Assembly (NCBI GenBank): GCA_033856235.1
Contig: JAWVFI010000047.1
Coordinates: forward strand, 34,951 to 98,950
Direction: 5' to 3'
DNA from: DASXRU01 sp033856235
GTDB lineage: Bacteria; Acidobacteriota; Blastocatellia; Pyrinomonadales; Pyrinomonadaceae
Length of the DNA stretch: 64,000 nucleotides
This document shows, one piece after another, positions 22,001 through 31,287 of the stretch; the first letter of the stretch is position 1; each line of letters starts with the position of its first letter. The notes beneath the pieces were generated by a model. That model was not told where the DNA came from, ran no database searches, and saw only the letters and a list, made by a program, of their open reading frames with translations. A program made the position numbers and the translations under genes.

Positions 22001-23476
22001 TTCATACCAGCGAACGCCATCCCGACGGGTAGCGTTACTACCCGACGCCACGCCGGTAGTCAAAACAGAGATGTTATGGGAAGTCCAAAGTCGGCCACCT
22101 CGAATGTGCGCCGCGAATAAGCGATCATCCAACGCATCGATGTTGCCATTTGTTCCCCCGGTATCGCCAAGGTGATCCACACTCCTGGGGAAAGAGGTTG
22201 ACGAGACCGTGATACTGATATCAGCGGAAATCGTAGGCGTTGCGCCTGGGGTAGCGATACGGCGCATAATCAGCCGGCCGAATGCAGCGTAGCTGGCGCC
22301 AATGAAGTAACCTTCGGTAGCCGCCGGATCATAGTTATCAACCCCGCGCGGCTCTAGTGGCCCATCGGCACCAATGAGGCCACGAAACGCCGTCGTCACG
22401 ATCGGGCCGCCACTGAGGATCGAGCTCTTGCGGATCACGAACGCGGAAGTTGTGATGAACGCGCCTGATACCGCCCCAAACATGTCTCCCCCGATGTAGA
22501 GCGCGTTAGCGTCAACGCCCAGCGACGGGTAATCAAGAAATTCACCTGTTGAGGCAACTGGTCCAACTGTGTCTTGTTGCACAAAATAGAAAGTCCATAC
22601 CGTGCCGGCTGAGATCACCCCAGCGCTGGCCGCGTCGGAGACCGCTACGAGGATGCGGTTCGGTGTATCACCGATCGAGGCCGGCGATGTGCTGGGCACG
22701 TCAATAATGATCATTATCCAACGGGCCGTCAGCCGGTCATAGCGAACCTGTGGGTCGCTGGTGAAATTGACGCCGCCAGCCGCGACCGGTGTCATCACGG
22801 ACGAGAAAAAAACGTCGGGATCAACATTAAGCACACTGTCGGCCGCGCCCGTAGTCTTGTTGAAAGTCCGGAGCCTTCCATTAACGAAGAGGACAAATTG
22901 TGTCGGGCCCACCGCCCCCATGGTGTCGGGAGGAAAGGCGCCCGTTTCCGCCGGACCCGTCACGGCATTGAAGTTCGTACTGACTATCTGTGGCGCATAG
23001 GGCGTCAGGCCCGGTGCCGCCTGGATCTCATTTCCTTTCGCCGGTTGCGTTTCATCCATTTGCGCCGAGCTGGCAACCTCCGGCGATTCCGGGTTCTGGG
23101 GGCGGTTTTCGCGTCCCGGGACTTCGTGTTCCGGGACCGTATGAGGCCGGCTGGAAGCCGGTGCAGTCAACTGGGCTTTCATGATCTCATCATTTCGCCG
23201 CCCCACACCTCGCTCACCTTCAGTGGGAGCGCCAACCGTTACGCCGCTATGTGGATCTTGCACATTCCTGCCGCTGGTGGTGGGCCCGCCGGAAAGTTTT
23301 ATCTCCGGAGTGCCTTTCCTTTTGCCACTGACTGAGCGCGTTGGAGCGCTGACCTTTCGACTCTTCTGCGCTAAGACGCCAACGCCACCCATTACCAGGG
23401 CGACAGCGAAGATAGCCAGCAGCAAAGTAAGACGAATCGGGGGATAACGGCGCGAACGGGGGATGTACAAAGACAT
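19073..23476 (-). CDS. Large secreted protein with lamin-tail, CarboxypepD-like and DUF4214 domains
   Basis: 1467 residues. An N-terminal hydrophobic segment (LTLLLAIFAVALVMGGVGVLA, ~17-36) serves as signal or anchor. Residues ~170-640 resemble beta-propeller/sugar-binding-type surface repeats; ~640-735 an IPT/TIG-like beta sandwich; then a lamin-tail domain (VIISEFRLRGTGGADDEYVELYN), a ~200-residue beta region, a carboxypeptidase-regulatory-like beta sandwich (ISGRITTSDGASLSGVTMRL) and, in the last ~240 residues, DUF4214 (YFVRQQYLDFLGREPD). AGGAGG stands before ATG 23476. Likely exported and surface-attached. The C-terminal module recurs in 24437-30796 and 62559-64000, ending here SNGECGR. 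Confidence 0.85.
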   Translation of the reverse strand: MSLYIPRSRRYPPIRLTLLLAIFAVALVMGGVGVLAQKSRKVSAPTRSVSGKRKGTPEIKLSGGPTTSGRNVQDPHSGVTVGAPTEGERGVGRRNDEIMKAQLTAPASSRPHTVPEHEVPGRENRPQNPESPEVASSAQMDETQPAKGNEIQAAPGLTPYAPQIVSTNFNAVTGPAETGAFPPDTMGAVGPTQFVLFVNGRLRTFNKTTGAADSVLNVDPDVFFSSVMTPVAAGGVNFTSDPQVRYDRLTARWIMIIIDVPSTSPASIGDTPNRILVAVSDAASAGVISAGTVWTFYFVQQDTVGPVASTGEFLDYPSLGVDANALYIGGDMFGAVSGAFITTSAFVIRKSSILSGGPIVTTAFRGLIGADGPLEPRGVDNYDPAATEGYFIGASYAAFGRLIMRRIATPGATPTISADISITVSSTSFPRSVDHLGDTGGTNGNIDALDDRLFAAHIRGGRLWTSHNISVLTTGVASGSNATRRDGVRWYELIVPPGAGAPTVNQSGTIFDAVAATTALSRQYIIPSVMVSGQGHAAIGYTTSGTPFRIDAATSGRLSGDALGTTQAVNIYTASSTAYNPPGDPGPPRRWGDYSFTSLDPKDDMTMWTVQEYCSATNSYGARVAKLLAPPPATPASATGNNILQGVPSSNVVVTGTVVSGSGFYDPGTDLAPPALPFNHISATVTGGVTVNSVTYTSPTQVTLNVSTVGASLGAQTITITNPDGQSLSGTAVVNVIPPAATAGQVIISEFRLRGTGGADDEYVELYNATNNPLDISGFTLHALTAAGAQALRFTVPGALGSGTTQIPARGHFLLTGSAYSLAAAAASNGALSTGTVDGSGLGLFGGATPTAPTRIDSAGFDSRDALFFEGTAITPSGAGTGGITVNGEYAFVRKLIAGDFPQDTGNNNNDFAFVSITGGTFSTRVSTLGAPGPENLAGPLHNATGSLPTINLDPLISAGSGANFARNFTAVANGPAGTITIRRTFTNNTGAPLTRLRFRIIDLSNLNSSPAGPADLRLLSTTLATVAIVGPNASCPANSCTVQGTTVETPPTQASGGGLDSSVAAGTVTAGTPLANGATLNLSFAFGVVTPGNFRFGLAAEGLPAALSRVVSMTGCVDTNPSTVSCSAPTASAATISGRITTSDGASLSGVTMRLAGSQSSTTITDSNGRYHFDNVDTDNFYTVTPALANYRFSPSTRSFSLLGNTPDAGFSAARDTVVAANAVDTAEYFVRQQYLDFLGREPDQGGFEYWSGELNRCEDDADCMRARRIDVAAAFFVEREFQETGSFVYDLYAGGLGRAPRFAEFMPDRSLVVGGANLEAAKVALVQGFVTRPEFAARYPTSLDREQFVDSLLGTIKGTSGADLSSMKDALLHDFDAGGRVQVLRSAIEAEPFVRAQYNKAFVAMEYFGYLRRDPEPEGYNFWLNILNNREPGNYRGMVCSFITSTEYQQRFSSVVTRSNGECGR

Positions 23477-23841
23477 TAATGCCTCCTGGGCTCAAAAAAG
23501 CGAAAAGTTAAGGGAGATTTCATGCAAAAACCGACGTTGCTGGCGTCGGGAATCCTGGAAACTTCGACAAGCGGCCCGCTTCACGGAGAAGCGCGTAGCA
23601 TTCAGTAGGGCAAAACGCTGAAAGTTGATAAGAACTATTTAGAACTGGACTAAGAAGTGGCCGTCAAAGAAAGTTAGCGGTCAATAGATCAATTCACTTC
23701 GTTATGGCTGGCAAGAGTAGGAGGAAGCGGCGACATTGTCAATAGAATAACCGATAATGGCTAATGTCGTGGTTTGATTTTGTAACGCAAACTTTAGTTT
23801 GCGTGTTCGCCAAATGCCATTCACGCATCGCAAACTGAAGT
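23477..23841. other. Intergenic with one palindrome
   Basis: No gene. AACGCAAACTTTAGTTTGCG at about 23788-23807 pairs internally and with CGCAAACTGAAGTTTGCGTT near 23828-23848. It also carries the promoter region of the large surface protein. Confidence 0.6.
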
Positions 23842-23898
23842 TTGCGTTACACATTCACGACTTGGATGAGGGTCGCTGTTGAACGAATGGAGATTTTA

Positions 23899-24324
23899 AT
23901 GACAGCAAGAAATCGCCGGGTTTACCTACTGGCCGGTCTGCTGATGATCGTTTGCTTTGATGCAGCGCTCGCGAAACCGCGCCGGTCGCAACGCGTGCAA
24001 ACTGGGACTTGGGGAGGGGAGCATATCAATCTGGAGGTAACGGAAAACTCCGCGACCGTCGAATACGATTGTGCGCGCGGAACCGTGGATGGACCGTTGC
24101 TGGTAGATCGCCGCGGGCGGTTCGACCTTTCCGGCAAACATACGCGCGGACATCCCGGCCCGATTCGCGTCGGCCAAAAACCCACCAGCCGGCCGGTCAG
24201 ATACACTGGCTCTATTCAAGGCAAGGTGATGAAATTGACGGTGACCTTTGTCGATACGAAAGCGGTGCTCGGCACGTTTACCCTGCAGCAAGGCTCAGAG
24301 GGCTTTCTCCGCAAGTGCCGCTAG
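23899..24324 (+). CDS. Small secreted protein, function unknown
   Basis: 141 residues with a signal peptide (VYLLAGLLMIVCFDAALA, cleavage after ~residue 26) and a basic mature protein of beta character: TGTWGGEHINLEVTENSATVEYDC, a central HTRGHPGP, and a C-terminal Cys that could pair with the early one. ATG 23899 chosen because GGAG is six bases upstream; two earlier ATGs exist. Similar small proteins with a GTWGG motif are seen near Acidobacteria surface genes, from memory. No catalytic motif. Confidence 0.7.
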   Translation: MTARNRRVYLLAGLLMIVCFDAALAKPRRSQRVQTGTWGGEHINLEVTENSATVEYDCARGTVDGPLLVDRRGRFDLSGKHTRGHPGPIRVGQKPTSRPVRYTGSIQGKVMKLTVTFVDTKAVLGTFTLQQGSEGFLRKCR

Positions 24325-24436
24325 GGCAGGAGCAGGAGCAGTCAGCAGGGCAGTAACAGGATGCCAGCATGAACTTCTTAACTGCCTCCGGTCTTTTCTA
24401 ATCCGCGTTTATCCGCGAAAATCTGCGGCTAATTTC

Positions 24437-27400
24437 CTATCTTCCGCAATCCGCGTTGCTGTGACTGACCACTGAACTAAACCGCTTCTGATATTCCGTC
24501 GAAGTGATGAAGGAGCAGACCATGCCGCGGAAGTTGCCGGGCTCGCGGTTGTCGAGCACGTTCAACCAGAAGTTATAACCTTCCGCTTCCGGATTGCGGC
24601 GCAGGTAGCCGAAGTATTCTGTCAGGACAAACGCCGGATTGTACTCGACTCCTTTGAGCGAAGGATTCTCGCCCAGTTGCCGCAACACGAGAGCGCGACT
24701 CTGGTTCATGTCTCCTCCGGTTTGATAAAGCGCCAGCAGCACCCCACGTTGCGTTCCCAGATCCAGGTTCGAAGTCTGCCAGACATTCGCCAGCAAGGCA
24801 TCGACAAATGACTCGCCCGTGGTGGTTGACTGGTACTTCTGCAGAAACTCCGGCCGCTTCACAAAGTCTGCGGCAAAGGCAGCCTTCTCCGTCTCCAGAT
24901 CCGGACCGCCAATCACCAGCTTCCGGTCGGCTGAATACTCTGAATACCCTGGCCGGCGTCCCAGACTACCTTTGTAGAGGGCGTCGATGAAGGAGCCGGT
25001 CTGCTGGAACTCCTGCTCGATGAAGAAAGCCGCGGCAATGTCACTGCGCCTCTGACTCATACAATCGGCATCGCTACCGCATTCCAGCAGACGGTCGCTC
25101 CAGTAGTTGAACCCGCCTTCATCCGGCTCGCGTCCCAACAGGTCAACGTATTGTTGCCTGACGAAGTACTCCGGCGTATCGAGGGGATTGGCATTGTCGC
25201 CCGTGAATGACGCAGCAAAGGCAGCGTCTGTCTGGTTCCCCAGTTGAGTAAACGCCCGGTTGAAGGGATTGAAGTGATAGTTCACCCGCGACGGCGTCAC
25301 GGTGTAGAAGCCGTTCACGTCCACATTGTCAAAGGAGTAACGGCCTTTACTGTCGGTAATCGTCTTGCGGGTTTGGTCGCCGCTTAACCTGACCACCGTG
25401 CCTTCCACCGGCGTCCCGTCACTGGTGGTGATCACTCCGCTGACCGTACCGGCTGCCGCTGAAGGCGAGAGGTTGGCAAAGGTCCATTCGGAGAAGGTGG
25501 TGACGGTGTTGTTCTCCAGCCAGTTGTCTTCCACCACATTGGTATTGCGGGAGGTGGGAACGACGGCCTTCCAGGCGCCGGCCGTGAAGCGGCGGAAGTT
25601 GAAGTTGGGAACTGAAGTATCGTCGTTTCCGTTCAGCTCCGCCTGGCGATAATGTAGCCGGACGGTAGCATTGATACTGCTGCCGCCGTTCGGGGTGATG
25701 GTATAGCTGCGCTGTACCGCGGCGGCATAAGTTGCCGGGGCATTCTTGGCCAGCAGGACATTGATGTCTGTCGGGGCGGTACCGGAGTTGATGCGGATAG
25801 TGTTCAGCGGATTGCCAAAGCTTAAGGCGCTGCCGCCACTGACAAAGCCGGTACGCTTCACATTACCAACCACGTCCGTCGCCCCGGTAGCGGGAGCGGA
25901 AGTGGCCCCCACCGGCATCGTTAAGGTATTCGCGCCAGTAGCCAGGTCGCTGCTGGTTAAGGTCAGTACCCCGTTGACCGTGGCATTGCCGATCAGGGTT
26001 ACACCCGTCACATGAGCTCCCAGCGTGTTGGCAATCGTCAGGTTGTTATAAGTAGTGCCGGCAATCGTCTGCGCCGCGGCGCCGTTCAGGACGATCGTAC
26101 TGGTGGTAGTGGTAAACGTGCCGGCTACTCCCAGGGCGGCGCCAGAACCGTTCAGGGAGAGGGTCTTGCTGGTTATGTTCATGGAGCCGCCGGCGCTGAC
26201 TGCGAGCAAGCCCGCTTGCAGGTTGTGGTTCAAGGTGACGGTCGACCCACTGATGACAAACAACTGATTCGCCGGCGAGAGATTGCCGGTGCCGCCGGCG
26301 TTGTTGAAGGCATGAGTGCCGGTACCAAAGCGCAGTTGCCCGCCACTGATGATGCCATCAAGAGTCAGATCACCACCCGGTGAACCGCCAATGGTTAGAA
26401 TCCGTGTCGGGTCAATGGTCAGCGTCCTGCCGTTCGAGATATTCAAACTGTAAACGCCGACGTCGCCCATCGCCGCACCGATAGTTGGTTGATTGCCGAC
26501 GTTGGGAATGATCACATCGTTGACTGCCGGGTTAGTGACCCCGGGAGCGTAGGTGTTCGGGTTCCAATTGGTAATCGTGTTCCAGTCAGTGCTGGTAGCC
26601 CCGGTCCAGGTGGAAACCGTATTGATATTCGTAACGGTAGCGTCGTTGACGGCGGCTGTTTCCGGATCGTTGGTATTGGGATTGGCGGTGGTAATGCCGT
26701 TAACCAATGCGAAGTTGGTGCCCGAGACTTTGCCTTGCACGCTGACCGACCTCGCGCCCAGAGGTGTGTTAACCGTCGCCTGGAAGGTGATAGTGACGCT
26801 GTCACCCCCCGGTAGTGTGAAGCCCGTGCCGCCGCTACCATCGACGGTTACGGTTTCGCCGCTAAGCGGAGTTAGAGGTTTGTCATCAGCAGCTGCTGAT
26901 CGTTTGGCTAATGATGTCCTGCGCGCATGATTCAGTCTGACTTCGTCGGATTTCCTGCCAGCCTGAGGCGCCGAGGCCGTCTTCAAAGTTACGCTGCTGG
27001 CCGCATTGGCCGTTACGGGCAAACGGTAAATGGATTCCAATCGTGGAACGCTACTCGTATCGCGAGTCGAAGACCATGCGGCAGTTGCGATCGCTTGAGA
27101 ATCGTTCGCATTAGTCGCGAGGTTTGTCGCTGAGACGAGGGGTAATTGCGTGATGTTTTTACTTTGTGGCGCAGCGAAATCATGACCGGAAACTGCGGCG
27201 GAATCCTGGGAAGGAATGGACACGCTGTCCAATTGCGGATCAGCCATGGCTAAAACAGGGGCGGTAGTCGGGAGTGTGGGGGAAGTTGGCTGCTGGCACG
27301 CGGCGGGACCCGCTTCCAGCTCGCCTGAGAAGTTGAGCGCCGTCGGGTTGCCGAGGTTGCGGCCCTGGATGTAGGGCTGAAGGTTCGTGCTGGCGGGAGG

Positions 27401-30400
27401 CGAAAAGCCGGGCAGCTTGAGGTGCGCGCTTGCGGCGGCACTCGGCCGACGGAAGGAGATGTCGGTGACGCCGCCGCTGGCCTGCCCGGCAAAGTCGTTA
27501 CCGGGCGGGTTGGTGTTGTCGCCCCCGGTGCCGCCGATGTCGGCGCAGACCGTATTGGCGTCCGTGTTGAGCGATCCGGACTGGACGAAGATAGGCTCGT
27601 TGCCGGAACCGACGTTCCGGATCGTGTTTCCGGTGACGGTGAAGTCGCTGGTGCCGCCGCCGTCGTTGTGACGCAGCTCGATCCCAAACTGTGCGGTGCC
27701 ATTGATGTGGCTGTTCTTGATGACGATCTTCGCCGCCGTGTTCTCAGTCGGCTTGGCCCAGATGCCGAAGCCGGTGGCGGAGCCCGAGCCGGGGACGCCC
27801 GCCGTGCCCACCGTCACGTTGTCGAGCGTCGCATCGAAGGTCGACGAGATCGCTGCGCCCGGACTTGAGCTATTGCCGATGGGATTGATGATGATCGCCG
27901 AGCCGCCCAGTCCCGGTTGGGCCGAGCTCACGTTGCCGCCCGTCATCGCGATCCTCACGTCGGAGGTGGTGTTCGAGTCGAAATTGATCGCTGACTGCGC
28001 TGACCCGGAACCGGCATTGCCGGCAGCGATGACGGTGTTGTTGTTGAACGTCAGGTCTACCGAGCTGTCCCCGCCCGCGAGCAGCTGGAACCCGTCGTCT
28101 CTGTTGGCCTGGAATGTGCTGTTCTGGATAAGTGCCCTTATCTTTGCGGTGTTTGCTACGGCGTCGGTGTAAATCAGGAGCCCGTCGGCACCCGTAGTCG
28201 TCGAGTTGCTCGAGAACGTCGAGCTGGAGACTGTCAGGTCCGCTATACCATTGTCACTGGCAAAGCGCGCGTTAAACTCCCCCGAGCCGGTGATAGTACT
28301 TGACTGAATGGAGCTTATACCCTTGACGTTGCTGTACTCGAGGCCGTTCTCGTTCACTGCATTTCCGTTACCGGACACGCGGCTGTTGGCGAGGAGGATG
28401 CCGATGGCGGGCGTGTTGGCGCCGACGTTGGTGGCGCGGATGCCGTCATCGCCCCCGCCAGTCACGGCGATACGATTGAAGCTGGCGCCGCCGGTGACGT
28501 TGGTCAGCGAGATGCCGGGGCCCGACGAATTCTGGATCGCGCCACCAGTGCAGGTGGCGGCGGAAGAACAGGTCCCGCCGTTGCCCGCCACTGTCAAGCC
28601 ACCTGTGACGGTATTGTTCAGGATGATGCCGCTTGGCGCGCCGTTCGACGAAATGCTCTGGAAAGTCATTCCGCCCGCGCCGATGGTCGTGTTGTCCACG
28701 TTGAGCGCCGTGCCTGTTGTCGAGTCAATGGTGTTCGCGTTGGTACCTGTCGTGACCGTAACGGTACCGCCCCCAGCGGCGCTGAAGCCCTTGGCGGTCG
28801 TCGTGTCGATGTTCAAGCCGCCGTTGCCGAAGTTGACCGTGCCGCCGCTGTTGTTAGTGTCGAGGGTGACCGCCTGATTCGCGCCGGTGTTCAGATTCTT
28901 GGTCGGGCCGTCGAAGTTGATCGTGCCGCCGTTCGAATTCGCCACGCGCAGGCCCTGCGCCGTCGAGGTGATCGAGCCGGTGCCGAAGGTGAATGTGCCC
29001 GCGTCGTGGTTGTCGATGTCGATGGCGAAGCCTGTGTTGTCGCTGATCGAGCCGTTGTAGCTGCCGGCGGCGTTACTGCCGCTGATATAGAAGCCGACGC
29101 CCGCCGGCGCGGGGCTCGCACTTGCAGGGTTCGTAATCGACGTGTTCGTGCTGAAGAAGAAAGTGGCGGCCGAGCCGTTCAGGATATCCACACCCGCATC
29201 GCCGCCGTTGAGTGTCGTTGTGCCATTGAAGTTGTAGGTTCCGTCGGCGTTGTCGAACTGTAACCCCGTACCCGCTGTGGCGCTCAGTGTGCCGGTGTTG
29301 AAGGTGAGCGTACCCGTGTGGCCGCCAGAGACATTCAGGAGCGCGCCGAGACTAGCCTTGGTCACACCTCCCGGATAAGTGAAGTCAACCGAGCCGCCGC
29401 TGATGTTGATGGCATTGGAACTGGCTGCACTGCCGGTCAGTCCGGCGCCGCTGGATGTGATGCCTAACGTTCCCGTAACGCCGACCAGGTTAATGTTCGC
29501 TCCTGGCGAGCTCGATGATTCCAGTGTCGAGAAAGTTACATTCGTGCTGAACGCGCCACTCGTGGTGATATTGATGGCCCCGCCGGTTCCGGTCTTGGCC
29601 ACCGTATTAATGACGGGGGAAGCGACCACTCCGCCGTTGAATCCGAAGAAGCCCGGCGTGTTGCCGACGTTTAAGCCGCGCACCGTGTTACCGGAAGCGA
29701 GGTCAATGCCATTACCTGCTGAAGTGCTGATCGTTGGCGCCGTGTTGGTAGCTCCGGCAAAAGTCGTATAGGCCGAGCTGCTGTTGCTGTCGGCGGTAAA
29801 GACCGTATTGAACTGAATAGCTTCGCCAATCAGTTTCTGCGAGCCGCGCAGGTTGACACCGTCGCCTTCCGCATACGTTCCGGTGCGCAGCGCAATGGTG
29901 TCGCCGCTCTTGGGATTAGGCGCTGCGTCGGCCAACGCGTTGGCAGTGTTGAAGCTGGCAATGCTGGTAAAGGGATTGCTGAAGGTACCGCGATTCGAAC
30001 TGACGCCAGTGTTCTTGATGAACCACGCCATGTTGGTGATGGTGATGGTCACGGTATTCGTATCGGTAAGTGTTCCTTCGCTGGTCTTGTAGGTGAAGGT
30101 GTCGGTGCCCACGTAGCCTGGCGGCGGCTCATAGGTGAAGTTGCCGGTGCTGGCCAGGGTCACTGAACCCTTCACCAGATTCGCTCCGACGGCCGTAGTG
30201 TCGGTGGCCACGCCCACGTTACCGGCTGCACCCTGCACCTCCGTCACCGTCAAGCCGGCGTTTGTTCCCGTCATGGGATCGACGTCATTCGTCAGCACGC
30301 CGGGCGCGGCGATCGAAATGGGAATGTTGCCGGTTCCCGAATAGGAATCAGCTTTCGCGATCGGCTGGGCATTGAGCGAGCTGCCCACGAGCGTGGTGTT

Positions 30401-30796
30401 GGGGTCGAGATTTGCCGTGAAGATCGTGCCGGTAGCATCCTCACTCGGGCCTCCGGCATTGTTGATAATGGCAGTGTAAGTAATCGTGGCGCCGGGATTC
30501 TTCGTGGCGCCCAGGCCAATGTCATCCGCTAGCGTCGCCGTAACTGAGGTGGGTGCGAAGAACGGCATCACCGGACTGGTAACGGTAGCGTTGGCGCCCG
30601 TCAGAGTTCTTACCGTACCGGCGGCATTGTCAGGTACCGCCTTGCTAACAAAGAGCGCTGCGGCTTCCTCTTCGCTGGAAGGTGCTGTGCTGGCCGGTAT
30701 AAACCGCGCATATCCCATCACTGGGAGCTGATAAATAAGACTGGCTATGATTAAGAGCGAGATAGAGATCGAGTAGGCGGGGGTACGTCGGTTCAT
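24437..30796 (-). CDS. Giant secreted adhesin-like protein with DUF4214 C-terminus
   Basis: 2119 residues. Signal segment ~8-27 (ISISLLIIASLIYQLPVMG). Then an acidic Ser/Thr/Asn/Gly-rich protein: a cadherin-like segment (GVLTNDVDPMTGTNAGLTV, ~165-250), a very long right-handed beta-helix-like region with many N-T-N and GGT repeats (~260-1150), a second repeat block (~1400-1750), a carboxypeptidase-regulatory-like domain (VSGVITTSDGTPVEGTVVRL) and DUF4214 in the last ~205 residues (YFVRQQYVDLLGREPD). The tail SNADCGR matches the paralogues. AAGGA precedes ATG 30796. Expected on the cell surface; adhesion or matrix role is inferred from architecture only. Confidence 0.85.
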   Translation of the reverse strand: MNRRTPAYSISISLLIIASLIYQLPVMGYARFIPASTAPSSEEEAAALFVSKAVPDNAAGTVRTLTGANATVTSPVMPFFAPTSVTATLADDIGLGATKNPGATITYTAIINNAGGPSEDATGTIFTANLDPNTTLVGSSLNAQPIAKADSYSGTGNIPISIAAPGVLTNDVDPMTGTNAGLTVTEVQGAAGNVGVATDTTAVGANLVKGSVTLASTGNFTYEPPPGYVGTDTFTYKTSEGTLTDTNTVTITITNMAWFIKNTGVSSNRGTFSNPFTSIASFNTANALADAAPNPKSGDTIALRTGTYAEGDGVNLRGSQKLIGEAIQFNTVFTADSNSSSAYTTFAGATNTAPTISTSAGNGIDLASGNTVRGLNVGNTPGFFGFNGGVVASPVINTVAKTGTGGAINITTSGAFSTNVTFSTLESSSSPGANINLVGVTGTLGITSSGAGLTGSAASSNAINISGGSVDFTYPGGVTKASLGALLNVSGGHTGTLTFNTGTLSATAGTGLQFDNADGTYNFNGTTTLNGGDAGVDILNGSAATFFFSTNTSITNPASASPAPAGVGFYISGSNAAGSYNGSISDNTGFAIDIDNHDAGTFTFGTGSITSTAQGLRVANSNGGTINFDGPTKNLNTGANQAVTLDTNNSGGTVNFGNGGLNIDTTTAKGFSAAGGGTVTVTTGTNANTIDSTTGTALNVDNTTIGAGGMTFQSISSNGAPSGIILNNTVTGGLTVAGNGGTCSSAATCTGGAIQNSSGPGISLTNVTGGASFNRIAVTGGGDDGIRATNVGANTPAIGILLANSRVSGNGNAVNENGLEYSNVKGISSIQSSTITGSGEFNARFASDNGIADLTVSSSTFSSNSTTTGADGLLIYTDAVANTAKIRALIQNSTFQANRDDGFQLLAGGDSSVDLTFNNNTVIAAGNAGSGSAQSAINFDSNTTSDVRIAMTGGNVSSAQPGLGGSAIIINPIGNSSSPGAAISSTFDATLDNVTVGTAGVPGSGSATGFGIWAKPTENTAAKIVIKNSHINGTAQFGIELRHNDGGGTSDFTVTGNTIRNVGSGNEPIFVQSGSLNTDANTVCADIGGTGGDNTNPPGNDFAGQASGGVTDISFRRPSAAASAHLKLPGFSPPASTNLQPYIQGRNLGNPTALNFSGELEAGPAACQQPTSPTLPTTAPVLAMADPQLDSVSIPSQDSAAVSGHDFAAPQSKNITQLPLVSATNLATNANDSQAIATAAWSSTRDTSSVPRLESIYRLPVTANAASSVTLKTASAPQAGRKSDEVRLNHARRTSLAKRSAAADDKPLTPLSGETVTVDGSGGTGFTLPGGDSVTITFQATVNTPLGARSVSVQGKVSGTNFALVNGITTANPNTNDPETAAVNDATVTNINTVSTWTGATSTDWNTITNWNPNTYAPGVTNPAVNDVIIPNVGNQPTIGAAMGDVGVYSLNISNGRTLTIDPTRILTIGGSPGGDLTLDGIISGGQLRFGTGTHAFNNAGGTGNLSPANQLFVISGSTVTLNHNLQAGLLAVSAGGSMNITSKTLSLNGSGAALGVAGTFTTTTSTIVLNGAAAQTIAGTTYNNLTIANTLGAHVTGVTLIGNATVNGVLTLTSSDLATGANTLTMPVGATSAPATGATDVVGNVKRTGFVSGGSALSFGNPLNTIRINSGTAPTDINVLLAKNAPATYAAAVQRSYTITPNGGSSINATVRLHYRQAELNGNDDTSVPNFNFRRFTAGAWKAVVPTSRNTNVVEDNWLENNTVTTFSEWTFANLSPSAAAGTVSGVITTSDGTPVEGTVVRLSGDQTRKTITDSKGRYSFDNVDVNGFYTVTPSRVNYHFNPFNRAFTQLGNQTDAAFAASFTGDNANPLDTPEYFVRQQYVDLLGREPDEGGFNYWSDRLLECGSDADCMSQRRSDIAAAFFIEQEFQQTGSFIDALYKGSLGRRPGYSEYSADRKLVIGGPDLETEKAAFAADFVKRPEFLQKYQSTTTGESFVDALLANVWQTSNLDLGTQRGVLLALYQTGGDMNQSRALVLRQLGENPSLKGVEYNPAFVLTEYFGYLRRNPEAEGYNFWLNVLDNREPGNFRGMVCSFITSTEYQKRFSSVVSHSNADCGR

Positions 30797-30818
30797 GGTT
30801 TAGTTCCTTAGTTCTTGG

Positions 30819-30897
30819 TAGGACAGCATTCCTGTCTGCCTCATGGCTGGCGTTGTGTACTAATCGATCATGGGGACAGGCAGGAATGCCCGTCCTA
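30819..30897. repeat. Palindrome, AGGACAG family
   Basis: TAGGACAGCATTCCTGTCTG and complementary CAGGAATGCCCGTCCTA, just upstream of the giant protein gene. Same family as 3043-3109. Confidence 0.8.
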
Positions 30898-31287
30898 CTC
30901 AGATAACTATATTTGCGCGCCGTGGATGGAGAGTCGTGTTTGTAGAAAGGTCAAAGCGGGGTCTGGGTAAACACTCTTACGACCAGGTCGGGTCCCTCTT
31001 GTTCGCAGGGAGATTAATACAAGTACGGTTTGCGGTCAATTAGTCGCGCGGCGAGGTGGTGGCTCAGTTTGAAAATCTCATTAGCACCGCACTTCAGTGC
31101 GGTGATCCGGGTCGGCGGTGATCCCGCGAACCGTTTTAACGGTTTACCTGACAAAACCCGCCGCGGCCCAGGTTGCCTTAGCTTTTTTTTAGTGTTTGCG
31201 AGACTAGTATTCGGAAGTAGGACTTAAGTAATCAACGAACTCCGGCCCAATACGAGCGCGTCGATTCTGATGTTGAGCTTGCCACGA
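30898..31287. other. Intergenic, degenerate palindrome
   Basis: No gene seen. A half-copy of the TCTCATTAGCACCG palindrome family and AACCGTTTTAACGGTT lie at about 31075-31145. Confidence 0.55.
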